Shown one piece after another: positions 1 to 6,969 of a stretch of DNA of 11,984 bases. The stretch's first letter is position 1. Every line of letters begins with the position of its first letter. The notes below the pieces were generated by a model that did not search any database, was not told the origin of the DNA, and saw only the letters and a program-made list of their open reading frames with translations. This DNA is from Polaribacter sp. (GTDB lineage: Bacteria > Bacteroidota > Bacteroidia > Flavobacteriales > Flavobacteriaceae): positions 1 to 11,984 of the forward strand of contig JAQWIO010000126.1 of the NCBI GenBank assembly GCA_029248845.1, read 5' to 3'. The translations under genes were made by a program, and so were the position numbers.

Positions 1-1107
1 AACTTCAATTTCATCTTCTTTAAACCAAGCAGTAGCATTTGGTACTTCCATAGGCGCATGCACCAAAAACGGGATGGTATACGTAGCTTCTATCGTATTT
101 TTACTATCCTTAAAAGCGGCCGAAACATTCCCGACACTTCCAGGAACCAACTTTCCTTTTTGATGAACCCTCTTTGTTAGTTTCTGTTGAAATTTTTCTG
201 AATTAAAAGATTCATTTTCACCATAATTCCATTCAATATCTAAATCTAACTTTCCTTGAAAAGCAGACCATGTATTATTTGCAATAACAGCAACACCACC
301 CAAAGCGCCAAAAAACTTACCTAATGGTGGCACAATTCTATCTAATTCAATAATATTTTCTACACCGACTACTTTTTTCGCGTTCGAATCATCAATACTT
401 TTTACAGAACCGAAAGTAACAGGGCATCTTGCAATAGCTGCAAATTTCATATTCGGAATTCGAATATCAATTCCATAAGTTGCAGTTCCATGCGTAAAAT
501 CTTTTAAATCTACACTTTTTAAGTTTTTACCAATATATTTAAAATCTTCAACTTTTTTAAGTTTAAGACTGTCTTCTGATGGAATCTCAACCTTGGTTGC
601 TTCCTCTACCAAATCTCCAAAGAAAATTTTATCATTGGTCTTTTTATTAATTATAAAGTGATTTTCTGCCTTACAATCTATTTGAGCTATATTCCATTTT
701 TTTGCAGCAGCAGTAATCAACATCATTTTTGCAGTTGCACCCATTTTACGCATTGGTTTTAATAAAGTTCTTACACTTCTTGAACCATCTGTATTTTGGT
801 TTCCATATTTGGCATCTCCTGTTGCCTGTTTTACCGAAATGTATTTCCAATCTGCTTCTAATTCATCTGCAATTGCCGAAGCCAAAGAAGTTCTAATTCC
901 TTGTCCCATTTCTGAACGAGAAGCCAATAAAATAATGTTCCCATCTTTCTGTATTTGCACGAATAAGTTTGGAGTAAAATTTCGACTCTCCTGAGGTATA
1001 AACTCTTTTTGATTAGAAGAAACATTACAACCAAAAAGTATCCCGCCTGAAGCCAATCCAAATAATTTGACAAAATCTCTACGATCTATTAGGTTTATTT
1101 TACTCAT
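1..1107 (-). CDS. Molybdopterin-binding large subunit of an IorB-like aldehyde/xanthine-oxidase-family dehydrogenase (partial, 3' end off window)
   Basis: Large catalytic subunit of a molybdenum hydroxylase, which would oxidise an aldehyde or N-heterocycle using water; the substrate cannot be told from sequence. Only the first 369 residues are present; the family is usually about 700-750. The start is ATG at 1107, overlapping the TGA of the small subunit gene as ATGA. Residues 8-17 (DRRDFVKLFG) form a twin-arginine signal, and the hydrophobic stretch ends at Cys27 (GILFGC), so the protein may be a Tat-exported lipoprotein. Family motifs follow: EMGQGIRTSLASAIADELEA at 66-85, TDGSRSVR at 106-113, and the hammerhead-like segment around THGTATYGIDIRIPNM at 206-220. 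The reading frame is open to base 1. The operon with the 2Fe-2S subunit fits the isoquinoline 1-oxidoreductase type, which lacks a separate FAD subunit. The family call is firm; the exact enzyme is not. Confidence 0.88.
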   Translation of the reverse strand, partial: MSKINLIDRRDFVKLFGLASGGILFGCNVSSNQKEFIPQESRNFTPNLFVQIQKDGNIILLASRSEMGQGIRTSLASAIADELEADWKYISVKQATGDAKYGNQNTDGSRSVRTLLKPMRKMGATAKMMLITAAAKKWNIAQIDCKAENHFIINKKTNDKIFFGDLVEEATKVEIPSEDSLKLKKVEDFKYIGKNLKSVDLKDFTHGTATYGIDIRIPNMKFAAIARCPVTFGSVKSIDDSNAKKVVGVENIIELDRIVPPLGKFFGALGGVAVIANNTWSAFQGKLDLDIEWNYGENESFNSEKFQQKLTKRVHQKGKLVPGSVGNVSAAFKDSKNTIEATYTIPFLVHAPMEVPNATAWFKEDEIEV

Positions 1108-1568
1108 AGCGTTTGATTTTTAAGTGCAACAGCTTTATGAATTGCCTTTCTAATTCTTGAATAGGTTCCGCATCTACAAATATTGTTACTGAGTGCTTTG
1201 TCAATATCCTGATCTGTAGGGGTTTTAATTGAATCTAGTAAAGAAGTAGCTGCAATCAATTGCCCAGATTGACAATAGCCACATTGAGGCACATTTCCCT
1301 CATTCCAAGCTTCTCTTAAAAACTCTAGATTTTCCGAGGTTCCTTCTATTGTAAAAATTTCTTTTCCAACAGCATAAGAAACAGGAATACCACATGATTT
1401 AGAAAGCTTTCCATTAATTAAAACAGAACAGGCTCCACATTGGCTAACCCCACAGCCAAATTTTGTTCCTGTTAAGCCAATGATGTCTCTAATTGCCCAT
1501 AAAAGGGGCATTTCTTCTTGAACCTCAAAAGTATAAGGCTTTTTATTTATCGATAATGTTATCTTCAC
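1104..1568 (-). CDS. 2Fe-2S small subunit of molybdenum hydroxylase (IorA-like)
   Basis: Electron-transfer subunit that passes electrons from the molybdenum site through two [2Fe-2S] clusters. The 154-residue length is normal for this family. The plant-ferredoxin-type cluster uses Cys39, Cys44, Cys47 (CGVSQCGAC) and Cys59. The second, helical domain carries Cys96 and Cys99 (QCGYCQSG) and Cys131 and Cys133 (NICRCGTY). The segment PLLWAIRD near residues 21-28 is typical of IorA rather than of xanthine dehydrogenase. There is no signal peptide, so if the partner is exported by Tat this subunit would have to travel with it already folded. Its TGA overlaps the ATG of the large subunit by 4 bases, so the two are translationally coupled. 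It lies 53 bases downstream of the preceding lipoprotein gene, and I saw no convincing promoter there. Confidence 0.93.
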   Translation of the reverse strand: MKITLSINKKPYTFEVQEEMPLLWAIRDIIGLTGTKFGCGVSQCGACSVLINGKLSKSCGIPVSYAVGKEIFTIEGTSENLEFLREAWNEGNVPQCGYCQSGQLIAATSLLDSIKTPTDQDIDKALSNNICRCGTYSRIRKAIHKAVALKNQTL

Positions 1569-1621
1569 TTGCCGTTATTTTAAGACTTACAAGTTACGGA
1601 AAGAAATTAATATTTATAATA

Positions 1622-2203
1622 CTATAAATTTAACTGAGGAGTTTCCCAAGTTATAGAATCTCCTAAGATTTCATATTTCTCACTAACAATATTTACTTTA
1701 TTGGGAATAAACTTTATCAAAGTATAATCTGTAGTTCTATTTTTATAAAATTTTTCCCACCCTTTTTTCCAAAATTTTTCTTTTTCATTTTGAGTATTTA
1801 TAATACTAGCAACACCTTGCAAAGTAACATAACTAACAGTTTCTTTATCAAAATAATATAATGTTACCTGCCTATTATTTTCAATTTGCTTTACTTTTAA
1901 ACTATTTGGATTTGTTGCCATCCAAACTGTAAAATTTTCTTGTGGCAAAAAAGGGTCCATTGTTCTCACGTGAGCAACACCCATAGAATCAATTGTAACC
2001 AATGCACAATTCCTTGCATTTATCATAATCTCTTTTGTAATTTTTTTGATATCTTTTTTATAATAGGAAATCACCGAGTTATACTCAGCATTTTCAGTTC
2101 CATTAGAAAATTCAAAAGGTGTTGTAAGAGTTGAGTATGAATCTGTTTTGTTTTTACAAGAGAAAATAGAAACCAAAAAAACAATTAGCATAATTTTTTT
2201 CAT
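1622..2203 (-). CDS. Lipoprotein with pyridoxamine 5'-phosphate oxidase-like (FMN-binding split barrel) fold
   Basis: A 193-residue protein with a short lipoprotein signal: MKKIMLIVFLVSIFSC, acylated Cys at 16, then a polar stretch. The body resembles the PNPOx-like general-stress family: NARNCALVTIDSMGVAHVRT near residues 61-80 looks like the first strands of the split barrel, VWMATNPNSLKVKQIENNRQ follows near 93-112, and VTLQGVASI and the aromatic stretch FWKKGWEKFY come later. Known members bind FMN, F420 or haem, but an outer lipid-anchored member is unusual and its substrate is unknown. It begins 14 bases after coaD, with AGAGGA just before ATG, and is probably co-transcribed with ddl and coaD. 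The fold assignment is by motif recognition only; whether a cofactor is bound is not shown by the sequence. Confidence 0.72.
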   Translation of the reverse strand: MKKIMLIVFLVSIFSCKNKTDSYSTLTTPFEFSNGTENAEYNSVISYYKKDIKKITKEIMINARNCALVTIDSMGVAHVRTMDPFLPQENFTVWMATNPNSLKVKQIENNRQVTLYYFDKETVSYVTLQGVASIINTQNEKEKFWKKGWEKFYKNRTTDYTLIKFIPNKVNIVSEKYEILGDSITWETPQLNL

Positions 2204-2217
2204 TCCTCTAAACAGTA

Positions 2218-2676
2218 TTATTTTATTATTCTAACACTTTTAGGTACTAGTTTAGTATAATCTCCATGATGTTTTATTACTTCTCTTACAATCGAAGAGG
2301 AAATATAAGAGGTACTTGCTGTGGTTAGTAGAAATACAGTTTCTATAGGTGCTAAATCTCTATTTGTATGTGCTATTGATTTTTCAAACTCAAAATCAGC
2401 AGGATTTCTTAAACCTCTTAAAATAAATTGTATATTATTTTTTTGACAAAAATCGACAGTTAAACCTTCATAGGCTTGGACTTTGACTTTAGGATTGTCT
2501 GCAAAGGAATCTTCTATAAATTTTTTTCGTTGCTCTAAAGAGAACATGTATTTTTTATCGGAATTCACGCCAATCGCAATAATTAGTTCATCGAATAAGG
2601 AAACCCCTCTCATAATAATATCATAATGACCTAAAGTTAAAGGATCAAATGATCCTGGGAAAATTGCTCTTTTCAT
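2218..2676 (-). CDS. coaD: Phosphopantetheine adenylyltransferase
   Basis: Catalyses the penultimate step of coenzyme A synthesis, joining 4'-phosphopantetheine and ATP to give dephospho-CoA in the cytoplasm. At 152 residues it is of typical bacterial length. The nucleotidyltransferase motif appears as GSFDPLTLGHYD at residues 8-19, with the TxGH signature at 14-17. The RGLR motif with Arg88 and Arg91 and the ISSSIVRE motif at 125-132 match the substrate and ATP sites of bacterial CoaD. A purine-rich AGAAGGA precedes the ATG. It lies 69 bases after ddl in the same direction, with no clear promoter between them, and 14 bases before the lipoprotein gene, so it is likely the middle gene of an operon. 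Confidence 0.97.
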   Translation of the reverse strand: MKRAIFPGSFDPLTLGHYDIIMRGVSLFDELIIAIGVNSDKKYMFSLEQRKKFIEDSFADNPKVKVQAYEGLTVDFCQKNNIQFILRGLRNPADFEFEKSIAHTNRDLAPIETVFLLTTASTSYISSSIVREVIKHHGDYTKLVPKSVRIIK

Positions 2677-2745
2677 GTTCCTTCTTTTATCCTGAATAAT
2701 AGATTAGGTTATAAAAATAAATAAATAAGTTATAATTAAGGGAGT

Positions 2746-3729
2746 TTAAATTCCTTTATTTAGTGAACTTTCAATCGCAGTATCAAATAGTTGCCTTAAA
2801 GAAATACCTGCTAATAATGATTGTTGAGGCAAAATACTCTCTTGTGTGAGTCCAGGAACTGTATTTATTTCTAAAAAATAGGGTTCATCATCAACTAATA
2901 TAAATTCTGAACGAGAAAAACCAGACATATTTAAAACCGAATATACTTTTTTAGCAGTTTCTTCTATATTTACCTTTTGTTTTTCTGATATTCTTGCCGG
3001 AGTTATCTCTTCAGATTTTCCTTCATATTTTGCTTCATAATCAAAGAAATCATTTTCTGTGACGATTTCTGTTATGGGTAACACTTTAATTTCTCCTTTA
3101 TACTGAATGACACCCACAGAAACTTCTGTTCCGTCTAAAAATGATTCAATTAATATTTCTGAATCTTCTTTATAAGCCTTTTCAATTGCTGGTAAAATTT
3201 CTTCTTTTGTATGTGCTTTAGAAATACCATAGCTTGATCCCGAATTGTTTGGCTTTACAAAACATGGCAAGCCAACTTTATTTATTATTTGATTTAAATC
3301 TATATTATCTCCATTATTAAGATAGATAGAAATTGCTGTTTTAATTCCAGATTGTTTTACAACACTTAAAGTATCTCTTTTATTAAACGTCAATGCCATT
3401 TGATAAAAAGGAGCTGAAGTATGTTTTAAATTTAGTAGATTAAAGTATGCTAACAACATTCCATTTTCACCAGGAACACCGTGAATAGCGTTAAAAACAC
3501 AATCAAACATAATTTTTTTATCATTTAAAATAAACGAAAAATCTTTTTTTAGGATTGGATATTCAGTTTCAAAATCATCTAGAGCCACCCATTTTTCTTT
3601 TAAAATATGAACTCTAAAAAGGGTATACTTTTCTCTATCTAAATGGTTATAAACAACATTTCCGCTTTTTAGAGAGATGTTTACTTCGGATGAATAACCA
3701 CCCATAACGATCGCAATATTCTTCTTCAT
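2746..3729 (-). CDS. ddl: D-alanine--D-alanine ligase
   Basis: ATP-dependent ligase that makes the D-Ala-D-Ala dipeptide for peptidoglycan. The 327 residues show the expected ATP-grasp layout: MGGYSSE at 9-15 with Glu15 (D-Ala site 1), HGVPGENG at 83-90, the flexible loop NNSGSSYGISK at 161-171, Tyr231 in NDFFDYEAKY, and EINTVPGLT at 287-294, where Glu287 and Asn289 are magnesium ligands. At the third magnesium-ligand position the segment is RSEF, giving Glu275 where E. coli DdlB has Asp; this is conservative and probably a lineage trait. It is the first gene of a leftward block (ddl-coaD-lipoprotein) and diverges from the PASTA gene. A promoter with a short leader lies just upstream. Confidence 0.97.
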   Translation of the reverse strand: MKKNIAIVMGGYSSEVNISLKSGNVVYNHLDREKYTLFRVHILKEKWVALDDFETEYPILKKDFSFILNDKKIMFDCVFNAIHGVPGENGMLLAYFNLLNLKHTSAPFYQMALTFNKRDTLSVVKQSGIKTAISIYLNNGDNIDLNQIINKVGLPCFVKPNNSGSSYGISKAHTKEEILPAIEKAYKEDSEILIESFLDGTEVSVGVIQYKGEIKVLPITEIVTENDFFDYEAKYEGKSEEITPARISEKQKVNIEETAKKVYSVLNMSGFSRSEFILVDDEPYFLEINTVPGLTQESILPQQSLLAGISLRQLFDTAIESSLNKGI

Positions 3730-3749
3730 TTGTTTTAGAATAATAAGAA

Positions 3750-3781
3750 CAAATTTATCAAATTAATTATAGAAATAGCAA
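3750..3781 (-). promoter_or_regulatory. Candidate Bacteroidota sigma-A-type promoter for ddl
   Basis: On the minus strand there is a TTG (3781-3779), a 21-base spacer and TAAATTTG (3757-3750), matching the flavobacterial TTG-N17-23-TAnnTTTG pattern. The start codon of ddl is at 3729, so the leader would be only about 15 bases. This is pattern matching, without transcript evidence. Confidence 0.55.
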
Positions 3782-3794
3782 CGTTTAGTTTTTA

Positions 3795-3802
3795 TATCTT
3801 TG
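3795..3802 (+). promoter_or_regulatory. Candidate -7 box (TATCTTTG) for the PASTA gene
   Basis: TATCTTTG fits TAnnTTTG exactly and stands 21 bases before the ATG at 3824. No TTG lies at the right distance upstream, so the -33 part is weak. It would share the 94-base intergenic region with the leftward ddl promoter. Confidence 0.45.
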
Positions 3803-3823
3803 TGTGTACTAAAATTCTAAAAA

Positions 3824-4381
3824 ATGAGTGTTTTTAAATTTATAAAAAGTAAATCATTCTTTATGCAAATTACAATTGCATTTGTAAGTTTATTCGCATC
3901 TGTTTTTGCTTTAAAATATTGGTTAGAAATTTCTACCAACCATGATCAAAAAATTCAAGTTCCAGATTTACAAAAAATGTCTCTAGAAAATGTAGATAGA
4001 GAATTAAAAGGGCTTAATTTAGATTTTATTGTTATCGATAGCGTCAGTTACAACCCAAATTACCCTAATAAATCTGTAATAGAACAAACACCTGAACCAG
4101 GAGATTTTGTAAAAGAAAGACGAAAAATTTACTTAACTTTAAATCCTTCAAAATATAGAGACGTTACGATTCCAGATTTAAATGGCAGAACAAAAAGACA
4201 AGCAATTTCTCATTTGCGTTCAATTGGTTTTCATATTGATTCAAATTACACTTATATAAAAGATATTGGTAAAGATGTTGTTCGTGAAATTCGTTTCAAA
4301 GGAAAAAAATTAAATAAAGGAGATAAAATGCCTCTAAAATCTGTTCTAAGTTTGGTTTTGGGTGATGGAAAAGGAAATTGA
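3824..4381 (+). CDS. Membrane-anchored protein with two PASTA domains
   Basis: A 185-residue protein with a short basic N-terminus and one membrane helix (about residues 12-32), placing the rest in the periplasm. Two PASTA repeats follow: residues 44-108, starting IQVPDLQKMS and containing EQTPEPGDFV, and residues 113-182, starting VTIPDLNGRTKRQA. PASTA domains in kinases and penicillin-binding proteins bind peptidoglycan fragments or muropeptides. Here there is no kinase or transpeptidase domain, so this is a stand-alone PASTA protein. Its position back to back with ddl supports a cell-wall role, but the precise function is unknown. The rluD-like gene follows after 110 bases in the same direction. 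I have seen this ddl/PASTA/rluD neighbourhood as a common flavobacterial arrangement (recollection, not checked). Confidence 0.88.
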   Translation: MSVFKFIKSKSFFMQITIAFVSLFASVFALKYWLEISTNHDQKIQVPDLQKMSLENVDRELKGLNLDFIVIDSVSYNPNYPNKSVIEQTPEPGDFVKERRKIYLTLNPSKYRDVTIPDLNGRTKRQAISHLRSIGFHIDSNYTYIKDIGKDVVREIRFKGKKLNKGDKMPLKSVLSLVLGDGKGN

Positions 4382-4491
4382 TGTGCAGTACTGAAATTAA
4401 AAAAATTAATCTCTTTGTAATTTCAACGATATTATTTTGACGGAAATCGGAGAAAACCGAAACTTTAAAACTTTACCACTAAATTAAAAAA

Positions 4492-5529
4492 ATGCAAAAA
4501 CATCAATCTCAAGAGATAGAAAACGACGATTTATATGAACATTACAGATTTACTGCGAGAGATGGTCAAGAACCGTTAAGAGTGGATAAGTTTTTAATGA
4601 ATTTTATTGAAAATGCTACTCGTAACAAGATACAACAGGCTGCCAAAGCTGGCAATATTTTAGTGAATAATATTGCTGTTAAATCGAATTACAAAGTAAA
4701 AGCAAACGATGTTATAAGAGTTGTTTTAGCCTATCCGCCAGAAGAAAACTTATTGGTTGCCGAAGATATTCCTTTAAACATTATTTATGAAGATGACACC
4801 GTAATTGTGGTTAATAAACCTGCAGGTATGGTAGTGCATCCAGGTCATGGAAATTACACTGGAACTCTAGTAAATGGTTTAATTCATCACATAGAAAATT
4901 TACCCTCAAATACGAATGAAAGACCAGGATTAGTTCATCGAATTGACAAAGACACAAGTGGATTATTAGTGGTCGCAAAAACCGAATTTGCAATGGCAAA
5001 TTTATCTCGTCAATTTTTTGACAGAACCACAGAACGCTTGTATTATGCATTGGTTTGGGGTAATATTGAAGAAGATGAAGGTCGTATTGAAGGCCATATC
5101 GGGCGTAGCCTAAAAAACCGTCTACAAATGGCTGTTTTTCCTGATGGAGAATTTGGAAAACATGCAGTTACACATTTTAAGGTTCTAGAGCGTCTAACCT
5201 ATGTAACTTTGGTACAGTGTAAATTAGAAACTGGTAGAACACATCAAATTAGAGCACATTTTAAACATATAGGGCACACACTTTTTAATGACGAGCGCTA
5301 TGGTGGTAACGATGTTTTAAAAGGAACCACCTTTACAAAATACAAACAGTTTGTTCACAACTGTTTTAAAGTACTGCCAAGACAAGCATTACACGCAAAA
5401 ACTCTAGGTTTTACTCATCCGATATCTGGTGAATTTATGCAATTTGACTCCAAAGTCCCCAAAGATATTGCAGATTGTTTAGAAAAATGGAGAACCTATT
5501 CTGAAAACTCTAAAGAAGAAATAGAGTAA
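4492..5529 (+). CDS. rluD: RluD-family 23S rRNA pseudouridine synthase
   Basis: Converts specific uridines of 23S rRNA to pseudouridine; in E. coli RluD acts on helix 69 (positions 1911, 1915 and 1917). The protein has 345 residues. An N-terminal S4 RNA-binding domain spans about 28-85 (LRVDKFLMNF, then NILVNNIAVKSNYKVKANDV). The catalytic domain follows: YEDDTVIVVNKPAGMVVHPG at 99-118, GLVHRIDKDTSGLLVVAK at 146-163 with Asp152 as the nucleophile, and ETGRTHQIRAHFKHIGH downstream. The N-terminus is about a dozen residues longer than in E. coli RluD. The 110-base gap before it has an imperfect -7 box (TCTCTTTG), so it may also be read through from the PASTA gene. It ends 22 bases from a converging gene. 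RluA/RluC-type specificity cannot be fully excluded. Confidence 0.93.
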   Translation: MQKHQSQEIENDDLYEHYRFTARDGQEPLRVDKFLMNFIENATRNKIQQAAKAGNILVNNIAVKSNYKVKANDVIRVVLAYPPEENLLVAEDIPLNIIYEDDTVIVVNKPAGMVVHPGHGNYTGTLVNGLIHHIENLPSNTNERPGLVHRIDKDTSGLLVVAKTEFAMANLSRQFFDRTTERLYYALVWGNIEEDEGRIEGHIGRSLKNRLQMAVFPDGEFGKHAVTHFKVLERLTYVTLVQCKLETGRTHQIRAHFKHIGHTLFNDERYGGNDVLKGTTFTKYKQFVHNCFKVLPRQALHAKTLGFTHPISGEFMQFDSKVPKDIADCLEKWRTYSENSKEEIE

Positions 5530-5551
5530 ATTTCACAGCATTAAAATAATA

Positions 5552-6016
5552 CTAACAACAACCTGAGCCTGGATCACAATAATTTTGCCTGTCAGAAATT
5601 TTAATTCTTGGTTTCTCTTTTGGAATTATACATGCATCTTTTGCTAAACAAGCGGTAATTTTTGAAGTTAACAAAAAATTACTTCCGTCGAAATCTAAAT
5701 GATAGGTTCCAATGGTCTCTTCCCCTTGATATTCTACTTCCATTTCTAAATCTTCAAACTCAAAAATTTTTTCCGACAATTCGATAATAGTCAATAATTT
5801 ATCTGGAGATAATCTATGATCATAATCATTTTCTTCCCAAAGTTGAAAACTGATAACAGCCTCGCTTCTTACCTTCCCTCCACAGTCTATGTAATCTTTA
5901 GTAACTTTACCGACCTCAGTTACGTGAAAATGTTTTGGCACTAAATTTCCATTAGGCAATTGAAATCCAATACACTCAATACTTTTTAAATAATTTTTTA
6001 TTTCTGATAATTTCAT
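5552..6016 (-). CDS. DUF6428-like protein with cysteine-rich C-terminus
   Basis: A 154-residue soluble protein without signal or membrane segments. It resembles a Bacteroidota family that I recall as DUF6428, often seen beside arsR and arsenic-resistance genes; no such genes are visible in this window. Visible features are QLPNGNLVPKHFHVTEVGKV (19-38), DYIDCGGKVR (41-50), SFQLWEENDYDHRLSPDKL (56-74), LDFDGSNFLLTSK (107-119), and cysteines 123 and 129 in TACLAKDAC. The tail ends CDPGSGCC, giving Cys147, Cys153 and Cys154. The paired terminal cysteines suggest metal(loid) or thiol chemistry, but that is inference. It converges with rluD across 22 bases and diverges from yaaA across 194 bases. 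It has a good promoter of its own. Confidence 0.75.
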   Translation of the reverse strand: MKLSEIKNYLKSIECIGFQLPNGNLVPKHFHVTEVGKVTKDYIDCGGKVRSEAVISFQLWEENDYDHRLSPDKLLTIIELSEKIFEFEDLEMEVEYQGEETIGTYHLDFDGSNFLLTSKITACLAKDACIIPKEKPRIKISDRQNYCDPGSGCC

Positions 6017-6078
6017 ACTACCAAGTTGCTATTCTTTGACACAAGATAAATCATATTTTGATTCTTTTGAGAAAAAAA

Positions 6079-6106
6079 CAAAGATAATTTCTATAAATTT
6101 AACCAA
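6079..6106 (-). promoter_or_regulatory. Candidate Bacteroidota promoter for the DUF6428-like gene
   Basis: On the minus strand TTG (6106-6104), a 17-base spacer and TATCTTTG (6086-6079) match the flavobacterial consensus. Transcription would begin near 6073, giving a leader of about 57 bases before the ATG at 6016. Confidence 0.55.
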
Positions 6107-6136
6107 TAGGTTTATAAATTTAAAATGCTTCATTTA

Positions 6137-6168
6137 TTTGAGAAACTTTATAATGATTAGTACATTTA
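6137..6168 (+). promoter_or_regulatory. Candidate Bacteroidota promoter for yaaA
   Basis: TTTG (6137-6140), a 20-base spacer and TACATTTA (6161-6168) match the -33/-7 pattern with one mismatch in the last base of the -7 box. The leader would be about 37 bases to the ATG at 6211. The region is divergent with the promoter of the DUF6428-like gene. Confidence 0.45.
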
Positions 6169-6210
6169 TACTTTATTTTTTTCAAGTATTAATTTTTTCA
6201 ATCTCATCAA

Positions 6211-6969
6211 ATGAAAATCATTATATCTCCTGCAAAATCTTTGGATTTTGAGACAAAAGCTCCTACAAGCTTACACACACAACCCCGTTTTTTAGAACAA
6301 TCTGAAAAACTGAATAAAAAATTAAAAACACTTTCAAAGAAAAATATTTCTGAATTGATGAAAATTTCTGATGTATTATCTGCCTTGAATTATGACAGAA
6401 ACCAAACTTGGAAAACACCTTTTTCTCCTGACAACGCAAAGCAAGCGATTTACTCTTTTACGGGCGAGGTTTTTAGAGGAATCGATGCATACAGCCTAAG
6501 TGAAGAAAAAATACCACTGCTACAAGACCGATTAAGAATTTTATCTGGCCTTTATGGAATATTAAAACCTTTGGATTTAATTCAGCCCTACCGTTTAGAA
6601 ATGGGAACCAAGTTATCGATTCAAAAAACAACAAACCTCTATAAATTTTGGAACGACAAAATTGCCAAATCTTTGAATGAGGAACTAAAAGAAGGAGAGC
6701 TACTGGTTAATTTAGCGAGTACAGAATACTTTAAAGCAATTCCTAAAAAAATCCTAAAAGTTCCTATGATCACCCCTGTTTTTAAAGATTTTAAAAATGG
6801 AGAATACAAAACAATTATGACATTTGCGAAAAAAGCTCGTGGATTAATGGTTCGTTATATTATAGATCACAATATCAAAACAATTGAGGGATTGAAAAAC
6901 TTTAATGTAGAAAGATATCGTTTTTCTGAAAAAATGTCCTCTGAAAATGAGCTGCTGTTTACACGCTAA
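6211..6969 (+). CDS. yaaA: Peroxide stress protein YaaA (DUF328 family)
   Basis: Member of the YaaA family. In E. coli YaaA is induced by OxyR and limits damage from intracellular iron during hydrogen peroxide stress; the biochemical mechanism is not fully settled. At 252 residues it is close to the E. coli length. Family signatures visible are MKIIISPAKSLDF at the start, ALNYDRNQTW near residues 58-67, KQAIYSFTGEVFRGIDAYSL near 77-96, RLRILSGLYGILKPLDLIQP YRLEMGTKL near 107-135, and NLASTEYFKAI near 167-177. The ATG at 6211 begins exactly at the conserved family start. Its TAA (6967-6969) overlaps the stop of blh, which converges on it. Placement beside a light-driven system may be chance, though phototrophic cells do face oxidative stress. 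Confidence 0.95.
   Translation: MKIIISPAKSLDFETKAPTSLHTQPRFLEQSEKLNKKLKTLSKKNISELMKISDVLSALNYDRNQTWKTPFSPDNAKQAIYSFTGEVFRGIDAYSLSEEKIPLLQDRLRILSGLYGILKPLDLIQPYRLEMGTKLSIQKTTNLYKFWNDKIAKSLNEELKEGELLVNLASTEYFKAIPKKILKVPMITPVFKDFKNGEYKTIMTFAKKARGLMVRYIIDHNIKTIEGLKNFNVERYRFSEKMSSENELLFTR

Noticed and set aside
809..994. A 61-codon rightward open frame
   Set aside because: It lies inside the molybdopterin subunit gene on the opposite strand, whose frame shows clear family motifs; no sign of its own function.
858..1073. A 71-codon leftward open frame
   Set aside because: It is another frame of the same molybdopterin subunit gene; the protein has no recognisable features.
6036..6251. A 71-codon rightward open frame ahead of yaaA
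   Set aside because: It covers the divergent promoter region, enters yaaA out of frame, and encodes only a low-complexity AT-rich peptide.
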